Part shown: positions 1 through 5,282 of the stretch, in pieces | Layout of the letters: each line of letters begins with the position of its first letter | How positions within the stretch are numbered: position 1 is the stretch's first letter | The notes under the pieces: model-generated | Told to the model about the DNA's origin: nothing | The model's database searches: none | What the model saw: the letters and a program-made list of their open reading frames with translations, nothing else | Program-made: the position numbers and the translations under genes | Source of the DNA: JAAZBW01 sp035647855 | GTDB lineage: Bacteria; Actinomycetota; Actinomycetes; Actinomycetales; Actinomycetaceae | Direction of reading: 5' to 3' | DNA: 12,291 nt | Assembly (NCBI GenBank): GCA_035647855.1 | Contig: DASRMP010000077.1 | Coordinates: 1 to 12,291 of the forward strand

Positions 1-1198
1 CGGCGGTGGCTGCAGCGGCGCGGGCGCGGTAGTGCGTCCACTCCGAGCGATCGCGTGCGACCTCGCGGTGATCTGTCGCGTACACGTGATCGAACATCTC
101 GACGGCGTCGCCCGCCTTGTTCGCCTTCGTGGACTCGCGGACGTCGCGGGCGAGTCCGGCGGCGTCGTCGTCGACCTGTTGGAAGAACGAGCCGTCCGCG
201 TGACCCTCGCGCTCGAGGAGCGCGCGCAGACGGGCGATCGGATCCTTGGCGGCCCACTCGGCCTCTTCCTCGCGCGAGCGGTAACGGGTGGGATCGTCGG
301 ACGTGGTGTGGGCGGCCATTCGGTAGGTGACGAGTTCGAGGAAGAAGGGGCCGCCGTCGTTGTGAATGTGCTCGAGCGCGTAGCGCGTGGCCGCGTAGGA
401 CGCGAGGATGTCGTTGCCGTCGACGCGGAGGCGCGGGATACCGAAGCCGTCCGCGCGCTGCGCGATGGGCACACGGGACTGGACCGAGCTGGGGACCGAG
501 ATCGCCCAATGGTTGTTCTGGACGATGAAGAGCACGGGTGCGTTGTTCGAGGCCGCGAAGATGAGGGCCTCGTTCGAGTCGCCCTGGGAGGTGGCGCCGT
601 CTCCGAAGTAGCAGACGACGGCTTGCGACGGATTCTCGACGCCGCGGCGGCGGTCCTGCTGAATCGCCATCGCGCGGCCGACCGCATGCAGCGTGTGCGC
701 CCCGATCACGAACGTGTAGATGTGGAAGTTGTGCTCGGCAGGGTCCCAGCCGCCGTGGCGGGTGCCACGCATGACGGGGAGCAACCGCGCGAGGTCCATG
801 CCGCGAACTGAGGCGACGGCGTGCTCACGGTAGCTCGGGAACACGAAGTCCTGTTCCGGCGTGGCCATCGCCGAGCCGACCTGCCCGGCCTCCTGACCGA
901 GGCAGGACGCCCAGAGGCCGAGCTCGCCCTGACGTTGGAGGGCGGTGGCCTGCTGGTCGAAGGCGCGGGCGCGGACCATGTGACGATAGGCGTCGCGGAG
1001 ACGGTCCGGGGTGAGTTCGGCGGCGTAGGCCGCGATCCTGGCCGCGATGCCGGCCATGGCCTGGCCATTCTGGTATCCGGGGCCATTGGCGGTGGTGGAC
1101 AGGTCAGCGGTGGAAGCTGACTCGTGCGCCGATGTCTCGGACGGACTTGCGGCCAAACGCGTTCCGTCTGTGTCCAGCAGTTTCAGCGTGGGAATCAT
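1..1198 (-). CDS. pdhA: 2-oxo acid (pyruvate) dehydrogenase E1 component, alpha subunit; 3' end outside window
   Basis: Thiamine-diphosphate-dependent E1 alpha subunit, which decarboxylates a 2-oxo acid and passes the acyl group to lipoyl-E2 together with an E1 beta chain. Reading the minus strand from ATG at 1198 gives 399 open codons to the edge. Seen: FPSYREH at residues 120-126, a full ThDP motif from GDGATS (199-204) to NN (228-229), and the loop HTTSDDPTRYR (297-307) followed by SREEEAEW. The last residues resemble the usual end of the family, so probably only a few codons are missing. Residues 1-60 form a Ser/Thr/Ala-rich extension before the conserved LTPDRLRDAYRHMVRARAFDQQ region begins. 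The start is fixed by AAGGAAGGA a few bases upstream. E1 beta and E2 would be expected to the left. Pyruvate versus branched-chain substrate cannot be settled here. Confidence 0.93.
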   Translation of the reverse strand, partial: MIPTLKLLDTDGTRLAASPSETSAHESASTADLSTTANGPGYQNGQAMAGIAARIAAYAAELTPDRLRDAYRHMVRARAFDQQATALQRQGELGLWASCLGQEAGQVGSAMATPEQDFVFPSYREHAVASVRGMDLARLLPVMRGTRHGGWDPAEHNFHIYTFVIGAHTLHAVGRAMAIQQDRRRGVENPSQAVVCYFGDGATSQGDSNEALIFAASNNAPVLFIVQNNHWAISVPSSVQSRVPIAQRADGFGIPRLRVDGNDILASYAATRYALEHIHNDGGPFFLELVTYRMAAHTTSDDPTRYRSREEEAEWAAKDPIARLRALLEREGHADGSFFQQVDDDAAGLARDVRESTKANKAGDAVEMFDHVYATDHREVARDRSEWTHYRARAAAATA

Positions 1199-1201
1199 GC
1201 G

Positions 1202-1210
1202 GGTCCTTCC
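1202..1210 (-). promoter_or_regulatory. Shine-Dalgarno site of pdhA
   Basis: On the minus strand AAGGAAGGA lies a few bases before the ATG at 1198. It is one of only two strong ribosome binding sites in the window and fixes the pdhA start. Confidence 0.7.
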
Positions 1211-1213
1211 TTG

Positions 1214-1229
1214 CCTACGCCAGCGTAGG
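1214..1229. promoter_or_regulatory. Short palindrome in the pdhA leader/start region, candidate operator
   Basis: CCTACGC-CA-GCGTAGG: perfect 7-bp arms around two bases, immediately upstream of the pdhA Shine-Dalgarno site. A possible minus-strand -10 element TAACCT (1227-1232) overlaps its distal edge, so a dimeric repressor here would cover the transcription start. The promoter reading is inference, and no convincing -35 is visible. Confidence 0.4.
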
Positions 1230-1430
1230 TTACGGTCCCGTATGTTGGATTTGGCAGTTACCCACAGTGTTGTGCGCCCGCGACGATGGGGAATCGTGCA
1301 GCGTGTGCGCTGCCGCACTGCTGCGCTGCCGCACCGCCGGCTGCGCCTGTGTGCAGCCACTCCCACTTCCGCACGAGCCTCGCACCGGCGCCTGCACCGC
1401 CGGCTGCGGGCATCTCGTCCGTGACTTTCG

Positions 1431-1725
1431 GTCACTACTGTAGAAGTTTCGCCCCCGCGGACCGCCTCCCGCCCCGGCGCGGGCCAGATTTGGCCTCTTT
1501 TGGCCCGTTCGCGGCACCTCCAGAGAGGCAAATTCGTCTCCTGTAGGTGTTTGACCTCTAGTGTAGGCGTTTGACGCGCGTCAGACGTCTACACTAGAGG
1601 TCAAACGCCTACGGTAGTCGCACTGCCACTGGTTCAAGAGGCTCCGCTACCGGTTGAACAGGCTGAAAAGCACCTCGGGACCGCACGAAACCAGCACGCG
1701 TCGTCGAAACCCCTACAGAAGTCAC
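1431..1725. repeat. Weaker inverted symmetry sharing the axis of the 70-bp palindrome
   Basis: A 21-base segment at 1431-1451 (core CTGTAGAAGTTTCG) matches the reverse complement of 1705-1725 (core CTGTAGGGGTTTCG) at 17 of 21 positions, with a midpoint within half a base of the central palindrome's axis. Each flank carries a diverged form of the 13-mer (GTAGAAGTTTCGC at 1440-1452; GTAGGGGTTTCGAC on the minus strand at 1703-1716). The stretches in between align only loosely with small gaps, so the two sides may be an old inverted duplication. All comparisons were done by eye. Confidence 0.5.
1543..1612. repeat. 70-bp imperfect palindrome with four 13-mer copies on a 20-bp pitch
   Basis: Each half is 35 bases and 32 of 35 positions pair, with the axis between 1577 and 1578. 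It is built from a 13-mer close to GTAGGCGTTTGAC: direct copies at 1543-1555 (GTAGGTGTTTGAC) and 1563-1575, and inverted copies at 1580-1592 (reads GTAGACGTCTGAC) and 1600-1612 (identical to the second copy). Copies within an arm start exactly 20 bp apart, about two helical turns, with CTCTAGT between them. There is no T-run, and it lies between divergent promoters, so a terminator is unlikely. An array of binding sites for a dimeric regulator, or the core of a hairpin element, fits better. Confidence 0.8.
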
Positions 1726-1764
1726 AGGACACCGACGGAAGTGCCTTCCCGGCTAAGCGCAACA

Positions 1765-1809
1765 GGCCCCAAGGCCGCCTGAGAGCCTCCTCCCGCCGGC
1801 TTCGGGGCC
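1765..1809. repeat. G+C-rich inverted repeat in the ywiC-like promoter region
   Basis: The left arm at 1765-1777 (GGCCCCAAGGCCG) pairs with the right arm at 1797-1809 at 11 of 13 positions around a 19-base loop. The right arm ends 7 bases before the candidate -10 element TACCCT. It may be an operator or only G+C-rich chance symmetry; no T-tract follows. Confidence 0.35.
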
Positions 1810-1816
1810 GCTCGCA

Positions 1817-1822
1817 TACCCT
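1817..1822 (+). promoter_or_regulatory. -10 hexamer, leaderless start of ywiC-like gene
   Basis: TACCCT fits the actinobacterial TAnnnT pattern and ends 6 bases (GGGACG) before ATG 1829. There is no Shine-Dalgarno sequence, so transcription probably begins at the A of the start codon. Confidence 0.5.
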
Positions 1823-1828
1823 GGGACG

Positions 1829-2692
1829 ATGACGACGAAGTCAGGACCCCCGAACTCCGAACGCGCGAGCGCGACCACCCCTCGCCCCGCACCGAGAAAG
1901 CGCAAGCGTAAGCGCATCCAGCAGGGCTGGATCCCCGACCATCATGGCGCTTGGGCCATGATCATCATTCCGGCGCTCTCGGGCGCGATCATCGCCGGGT
2001 TCGGCTGGATCCACCTGCCGCTGCTGCTCTTCTGGTGGATCGGCTACTTCTTCTTCCAGGCCGCGATGCTCTGGCTGAAATCCCGCCGCAAGCCCCGCTA
2101 CTTCCCGCCTGTCAGGGCGTACGCGATAGCGGCGATCCCGTTCGGCGCGGCGGTGGCCGTGATGCGGCCCCAGTTGGCGTTCTGGGTGTTCGCCTTCGCC
2201 CCGCTCATCGCGATCGCCGTCTGGTCCACGCTCAACCGCAAGGAACGGAGCTACCTCAACGACACCGCCACCATCCTCGCCGCGTGCCTGATGCTGCCCG
2301 TGACGTTCCATGCCAACGCCTCACACGGCGACCCCCGCTGGATCTGGGTGTGGCTCGTGTTCGCGATACAGTTCGCCTACTTCTGGGGCACGATCCCGCA
2401 CGTCAAGGCGCTGATCCGCGAGCGCGACCGCCCGGAGGCAGCACTCTTCTCCACGATCTACCACGTGGCGATGTTCGTGATCGTGACAGTGCTGGTCCTC
2501 TTCGGGCTGTACGAGCCCGCTCTCTGGGGCGGCTGGTTCCTGGCCATCGTCTGGGCTTTGCTGGCGCTCCGCTCCTACGTGATGCCGTGGTGGCAGCGGC
2601 GCACGAAGCCGCTGAAGCCGCTGACGCCGATCGTCATCGGCTTCACGGAGATCGGCTTCTCCCTCCTGATCGTCGCCGCGCTGCTGATCTGA
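1829..2692 (+). CDS. YwiC-like integral membrane protein
   Basis: 287-residue polytopic membrane protein of the YwiC-like family, whose biochemical role is not established to my knowledge. The family hallmark WIPDHHGAW occurs at residues 34-42, followed by about eight hydrophobic segments (roughly 43-60, 63-83, 96-112, 116-132, 147-160, 171-188, 210-228, 232-248 and a last one at 268-287). A conserved-looking cytoplasmic stretch, TIPHVKALIRERDRPEAA, sits at 188-205. The N-terminus is a 32-residue hydrophilic extension ending in a strongly basic run (RKRKRKR, 23-29), consistent with a cytoplasmic N-terminus by the positive-inside rule. The start is the ATG 6 bases after a -10 hexamer. It is transcribed divergently from pdhA across the palindrome-rich region. 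Confidence 0.8.
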   Translation: MTTKSGPPNSERASATTPRPAPRKRKRKRIQQGWIPDHHGAWAMIIIPALSGAIIAGFGWIHLPLLLFWWIGYFFFQAAMLWLKSRRKPRYFPPVRAYAIAAIPFGAAVAVMRPQLAFWVFAFAPLIAIAVWSTLNRKERSYLNDTATILAACLMLPVTFHANASHGDPRWIWVWLVFAIQFAYFWGTIPHVKALIRERDRPEAALFSTIYHVAMFVIVTVLVLFGLYEPALWGGWFLAIVWALLALRSYVMPWWQRRTKPLKPLTPIVIGFTEIGFSLLIVAALLI

Positions 2693-2710
2693 GGCCGACG
2701 AATCTCGCTA

Positions 2711-2740
2711 TTGACACCACCACACCACCGGACATATCGT
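2711..2740 (+). promoter_or_regulatory. Sigma-70-type promoter of the DUF2975/YozG operon
   Basis: TTGACA at 2711-2716, an 18-base spacer, then TATCGT at 2735-2740. It is the only consensus -35 box I see in the window. The -10 lies inside the first of two tandem operators. A transcript from here would have a leader of roughly 85-90 bases, so it may coexist with the leaderless start at 2834. Confidence 0.6.
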
Positions 2741-2765
2741 TTGTCGATAATATCGAAACTCGATA
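2735..2765. promoter_or_regulatory. Two tandem TATCG-N5-CGATA operators
   Basis: TATCG-TTTGT-CGATA at 2735-2749 and TATCG-AAACT-CGATA at 2751-2765: two 15-bp palindromes with identical arms, separated by one base (16-bp repeat). The inner halves also form CGATA-A-TATCG. The site is A+T-rich in a G+C-rich window and overlaps the -10 and start region, as a repressor site would. The operon's own Xre protein or an unlinked regulator could bind; the sequence does not decide. Confidence 0.7.
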
Positions 2766-2820
2766 AATCCTGACGGCTCTGCTCGCCCGATTCAACCCGG
2801 TTGCCGCCGTCGTCGGGAAC

Positions 2821-2826
2821 TAGAAC
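2821..2826 (+). promoter_or_regulatory. -10 hexamer, possible leaderless start at GTG 2834
   Basis: TAGAAC is followed by 7 bases and then GTG 2834. There is no Shine-Dalgarno sequence nearby. This favours GTG 2834 over the in-frame ATG 2840 or an upstream TTG at 2801. Confidence 0.35.
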
Positions 2827-2833
2827 GGACGGT

Positions 2834-3451
2834 GTGAACATGAAGGACCGGCTCACGGCCGTACTCCCGTGGCTGGCGCTCGCCGCGGTGTGGCTTCTCG
2901 GCATCGGCGCGGTTTTCGCGCTCGTGGCGCAGTCGCTGACATTGCTGATGCAACGCCGCATCTTCGGCCCCCCGGACATGACGGTCACCGTCTGCGATGT
3001 CCCCAACTTCTGCGCCACCACCGGCCCCGAGGAGGACCCCCTCCCCCTCGATGCCTTCTCTCGCAGCACGCAGATCCTGGCCGCGATCCCGGGCCTGATC
3101 CTCATCGGAATGATCCTGGTGGCGATGATCCTCGGAACCGGTGTCATGAGGAGAATCAGCCGAGGCGATGCGTTCGCCCTGAAGACCGTCCGCGCCCTCG
3201 GCGGCGCCTCCCTCGTGCTACTCGCCGGCGGCGCGGTCACGTTCGCGCTGGAGAAATGGTCGTTCGAGCGCGCGATGGCCGAGGCAACCACCTACATCAA
3301 CACGCACATCGCGTCCGAGGCGAGCATCACGGTCGGTATGACGCCGCAGTTCCCGAGCCTGGCGATGCTCTTCGGCATTCTCGGACTCGCCGCATGGGCC
3401 GCATTCCGCCAGGGCGCGGCGATGCGCGAGGAACTCGACAGTGTCATCTGA
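2834..3451 (+). CDS. DUF2975 membrane protein
   Basis: 205-residue protein with four predicted transmembrane segments (about 11-38, 80-104, 119-139 and 174-193). The DUF2975 hallmark after the second segment reads MRRISRGDAFALKTVRALGG (105-124). The loop between segments 1 and 2 carries two cysteines (C54, C60) and is acidic near its end (EEDPLPLD); if extracytoplasmic, the cysteines could form a disulfide. It overlaps the downstream Xre gene by 11 bases, a pairing very common for DUF2975 genes, implying that the membrane protein and regulator act together. The molecular function of the family is unknown to me. The start is uncertain: GTG 2834 (chosen, after a -10 hexamer) or ATG 2840 two codons later. 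It sits behind a TTGACA promoter with tandem operators. Confidence 0.8.
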   Translation: MNMKDRLTAVLPWLALAAVWLLGIGAVFALVAQSLTLLMQRRIFGPPDMTVTVCDVPNFCATTGPEEDPLPLDAFSRSTQILAAIPGLILIGMILVAMILGTGVMRRISRGDAFALKTVRALGGASLVLLAGGAVTFALEKWSFERAMAEATTYINTHIASEASITVGMTPQFPSLAMLFGILGLAAWAAFRQGAAMREELDSVI

Positions 3452-3680
3452 AGCGCCGCACCGGATCGTCTGCACCCTCGACCGCGTGCTCGAGGACCGC
3501 GGCGTCACCCTCACCGAACTCTCGAACCGCACGGGCATCACGCTCGCGAACCTCTCGATCCTCAAGACGGGCAAGGCGCGCGCCGTGCGTTTCACGACCC
3601 TCACCGCGATCTGCGACGCCCTCGCGTGCGCACCCGGTGACCTCTTCGAACTCGCCGGTAACGGCCCGACGACGGCGTAG
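3441..3680 (+). CDS. YozG-type Cro/C1 (Xre) helix-turn-helix regulator
   Basis: 79-residue protein that is almost entirely one HTH_26/YozG-like DNA-binding domain (about residues 8-72): IVCTLDRVLEDRGVTLTELS, then GITLANLSILKTGKARAVRF with the recognition helix at about 35-42, ending TLTAICDALACAPGDLFEL. There is no ligand or dimerisation domain, as usual for this family. The GTG start overlaps the end of the DUF2975 gene by 11 bases, so translation is probably coupled. It may control its own operon through the two operators at 2735-2765, but this is inference. The gene ends 6 bases from the stop of the convergent aminotransferase gene. Confidence 0.9.
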   Translation: MSSEAPHRIVCTLDRVLEDRGVTLTELSNRTGITLANLSILKTGKARAVRFTTLTAICDALACAPGDLFELAGNGPTTA

Positions 3681-3686
3681 GTCCCG

Positions 3687-4763
3687 TCAGGGGCGCCACT
3701 CGTTCAGCATGTCGATGACGGCGTCGTTCGCCTCGGGCTCGCCGATCGCGATTCGCACGCCCTCGCCGGGGAACCCGCGAACGAGGAGGCCGAGATCGGC
3801 GGCATCGAGAACGAAGCGACCAGTGGACTCACCGAGCGGCAGCCAGAAGAAGTTGCCCTCGGCCTCGGGGATGTCCCAGCCGGCGTCCCGCACCGCGCCG
3901 AGTACGCGCACGCGCTCGGCAACGGTCGCGTCCACCCGCGCGAAGATCTCCCCCTCCCGGCGGAGTACCTCGACGGCGGCGCGCTGGGCGAGCGCGTTCG
4001 TCCCGAACGGCGTGGACGCCGCCCGGACACCCGCGATCAGTTCCGGCGCTCCGACGGCGAAGCCCGCCCTGAGACCGGCGAGCCCGTATGCCTTCGAGAA
4101 CGTTCGCAGCAGGATGATGCCCGGGTACTCGTCGATGAGGTCCATGCCATCGACGGCATCCTCCGCCCGCGCATACTCCCGATAGGCCTCGTCCAGGACG
4201 ATGGCGATACGCGAGGGCACACGCTCGAGGAACTCGCGGAGTTCCTTGTCCCGAAGTACGGGACCGGTCGGGTTGTTCGGCGAGCACAGCAGTATGAGGC
4301 GTGTGCGGTCGGTGACGGCCTCCGCAATGGCTGCGAGGTCATGGCGGCCGTCCGCGGTGAGCGGCACCTTGACCGAGGTGGCGCCCGACGCCCCGACCAC
4401 GATCGGGTACGCCTCGAACGAACGCCACGGGTAGATGACTTCGTCGCCGCTCTCGACCAGGGCCGTCAGCACATGCTCCAGCACCGCGACCGAGCCGTTG
4501 CCCGTGACGATCCGCGTGCGATCGACGCCGAGCCGGTCCGCGACTGCCGCGGTGAGTTCCGTGGCGTGCATGTCCGGGTAGCGGTTCACGTCCGCGAGCG
4601 CGTCCGACAGCGCCGCCAGCAGACCCGTGAGCGGGGGGTTGGGGTTCTCGTTGGAGGAAAGCTTCCACATGGGGTGCCCTGTGCTGCGGGCGCCGGGAAC
4701 GTAGGCGGGGAGCGCAGCGATGGCAGGCCGCAGTTGTGGAAGGTCGTTCGAAGGGTTCACCAT
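3687..4763 (-). CDS. pat: Aromatic amino acid / histidinol-phosphate aminotransferase (Pat/HisC2 type)
   Basis: 358-residue PLP-dependent fold-type I aminotransferase in the HisC/Pat branch. Seen: LSSNENPNPP (35-44), the cofactor region TGNGS (87-91), SPNNPTG (161-167), DEAY (191-194), the PLP lysine K224 in RTFSKAYGLAGLR, and R337 in GEGVRIAIGEP as the likely carboxylate-binding arginine. The segment GDEVIYPWRSFEAYPI closely resembles corynebacterial Pat, which transaminates aromatic 2-oxo acids; true histidinol-phosphate activity remains possible. Length is normal. It stands alone, with no his genes next to it, which favours the Pat reading. There is no Shine-Dalgarno site before ATG 4763; a weak -10 sits 6 bases upstream. 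Confidence 0.88.
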   Translation of the reverse strand: MVNPSNDLPQLRPAIAALPAYVPGARSTGHPMWKLSSNENPNPPLTGLLAALSDALADVNRYPDMHATELTAAVADRLGVDRTRIVTGNGSVAVLEHVLTALVESGDEVIYPWRSFEAYPIVVGASGATSVKVPLTADGRHDLAAIAEAVTDRTRLILLCSPNNPTGPVLRDKELREFLERVPSRIAIVLDEAYREYARAEDAVDGMDLIDEYPGIILLRTFSKAYGLAGLRAGFAVGAPELIAGVRAASTPFGTNALAQRAAVEVLRREGEIFARVDATVAERVRVLGAVRDAGWDIPEAEGNFFWLPLGESTGRFVLDAADLGLLVRGFPGEGVRIAIGEPEANDAVIDMLNEWRP

Positions 4764-4769
4764 GGTCCA

Positions 4770-4775
4770 AGCATG
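4770..4775 (-). promoter_or_regulatory. Weak -10 hexamer before pat
   Basis: CATGCT on the minus strand, followed by TGGACC and ATG 4763. It matches only the A2 and T6 of TAnnnT, but the spacing is that of the other leaderless candidates in the window. Confidence 0.3.
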
Positions 4776-4865
4776 TCATCTCGCTACGACGGCCCCGCCT
4801 GCGCTCTCGAAGTGACTCGCGCCTCGCCTGTGGCGCACGATCTCGCACGGCGCCGGGCGGCATGC

Positions 4866-4871
4866 GAGAAT
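4866..4871 (+). promoter_or_regulatory. -10 hexamer, leaderless start of holin-4_2 family gene
   Basis: GAGAAT ends 7 bases before ATG 4879, and no Shine-Dalgarno sequence is present. It is divergent from pat, with 115 bp between the two starts. Confidence 0.45.
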
Positions 4872-4878
4872 CTGGCCC

Positions 4879-5274
4879 ATGAGTTTTCTGATTCGCTTGA
4901 TCGTGAACGGTGTCGCCATCTGGCTGACCTCGCTGCTCCTCGATGGGATCGAGATGGACCTACCGGGAGACACGCTGCAGGCGATCATCTTCGTTGGCGT
5001 CATCGCTCTCGTGTTCACGCTGGTAAACATGATCATCCGGCCCGTCGTGAAGGTGGTTTCCCTCCCGCTCCTCCTGCTGACACTCGGTCTGTTCTCGTTC
5101 GTGGTCAATGCCCTGATGCTGATGCTGACCGGGTGGCTCTCGGACCAGATCGGCTACGGCCTCACCGTGGACGGCTTCTGGTGGGCCCTGGGTGGATCGA
5201 TCGTGATCTCGATCATCGCGACGATCCTCAACGCAGCCCTTCCGGACACCCGGGAGAGCGACCGCCGCCGGTGA
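4879..5274 (+). CDS. Phage_holin_4_2 / YvlD family small membrane protein
   Basis: 131-residue protein with four hydrophobic segments (about 4-22, 33-53, 58-82 and 100-122). The family core VFTLVNMIIRPVVKVVSLPL, then LLLLTLGLFSFVVNALMLML, is clearly present. The name comes from a domain family that includes some holins. In actinobacterial chromosomes such genes are common single-copy membrane proteins, often near an aminotransferase and purB as here, and no phage gene is nearby, so a lysis role is not supported. The short hydrophilic C-terminus (DTRESDRRR) fits a cytoplasmic tail. The stop lies 8 bases from the stop of the convergent hydrolase gene. Confidence 0.88.
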   Translation: MSFLIRLIVNGVAIWLTSLLLDGIEMDLPGDTLQAIIFVGVIALVFTLVNMIIRPVVKVVSLPLLLLTLGLFSFVVNALMLMLTGWLSDQIGYGLTVDGFWWALGGSIVISIIATILNAALPDTRESDRRR

Positions 5275-5282
5275 CGTAGTCC

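Larger units (their letters stand above)
1199..1828. other. 630-bp intergenic region between divergent pdhA and ywiC-like genes
   Basis: No ORF here has credible protein composition or a start signal; open frames at 1230-1546 encode Cys/Ala/Arg/Pro-rich strings typical of G+C-rich noncoding DNA. It holds, in order: the 1214-1229 palindrome; a near-duplicate of CACCGCCGGCTGCG at 1331-1344 and 1395-1408; a GTGAC-N5-GTCAC inverted repeat (1421-1435); TTTGGCC twice, 10 bp apart (1489 and 1499); the 70-bp palindrome (1543-1612); GTTCAA...TTGAAC (1632-1659); and a G+C-rich inverted repeat (1765-1809) just before the ywiC-like start. This is unusually large and structured for two divergent housekeeping-type genes. 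Confidence 0.75.

Noticed and set aside
32..811. 259-codon plus-strand ORF opposite pdhA
   Set aside because: The minus strand encodes a full E1-alpha motif set across this region; the plus reading has Arg/Val/Glu-biased composition and no family features.
1230..1546. Short ORFs on both strands in the large intergenic region
   Set aside because: Cys/Ala/Pro/Arg-rich translations without start signals or recognisable segments.
1543..1612. Rho-independent terminator reading of the 70-bp palindrome
   Set aside because: No T-tract on either side, and it lies between divergent promoters where no transcript needs to end.
1543..1725. CRISPR array or plasmid-type iteron origin
   Set aside because: The repeats are too few and palindromically arranged with 7-bp constant gaps rather than spacers; no cas or rep gene is present.
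1765..1815. TPP-riboswitch-like CTGAGA near a G+C-rich stem
   Set aside because: Only one short motif matches; the other conserved TPP elements are missing, and the gene appears leaderless.
4879..5274. Prophage remnant suggested by the holin family name
   Set aside because: The Phage_holin_4_2 family is a common chromosomal membrane protein in actinobacteria, and no other phage gene is nearby.
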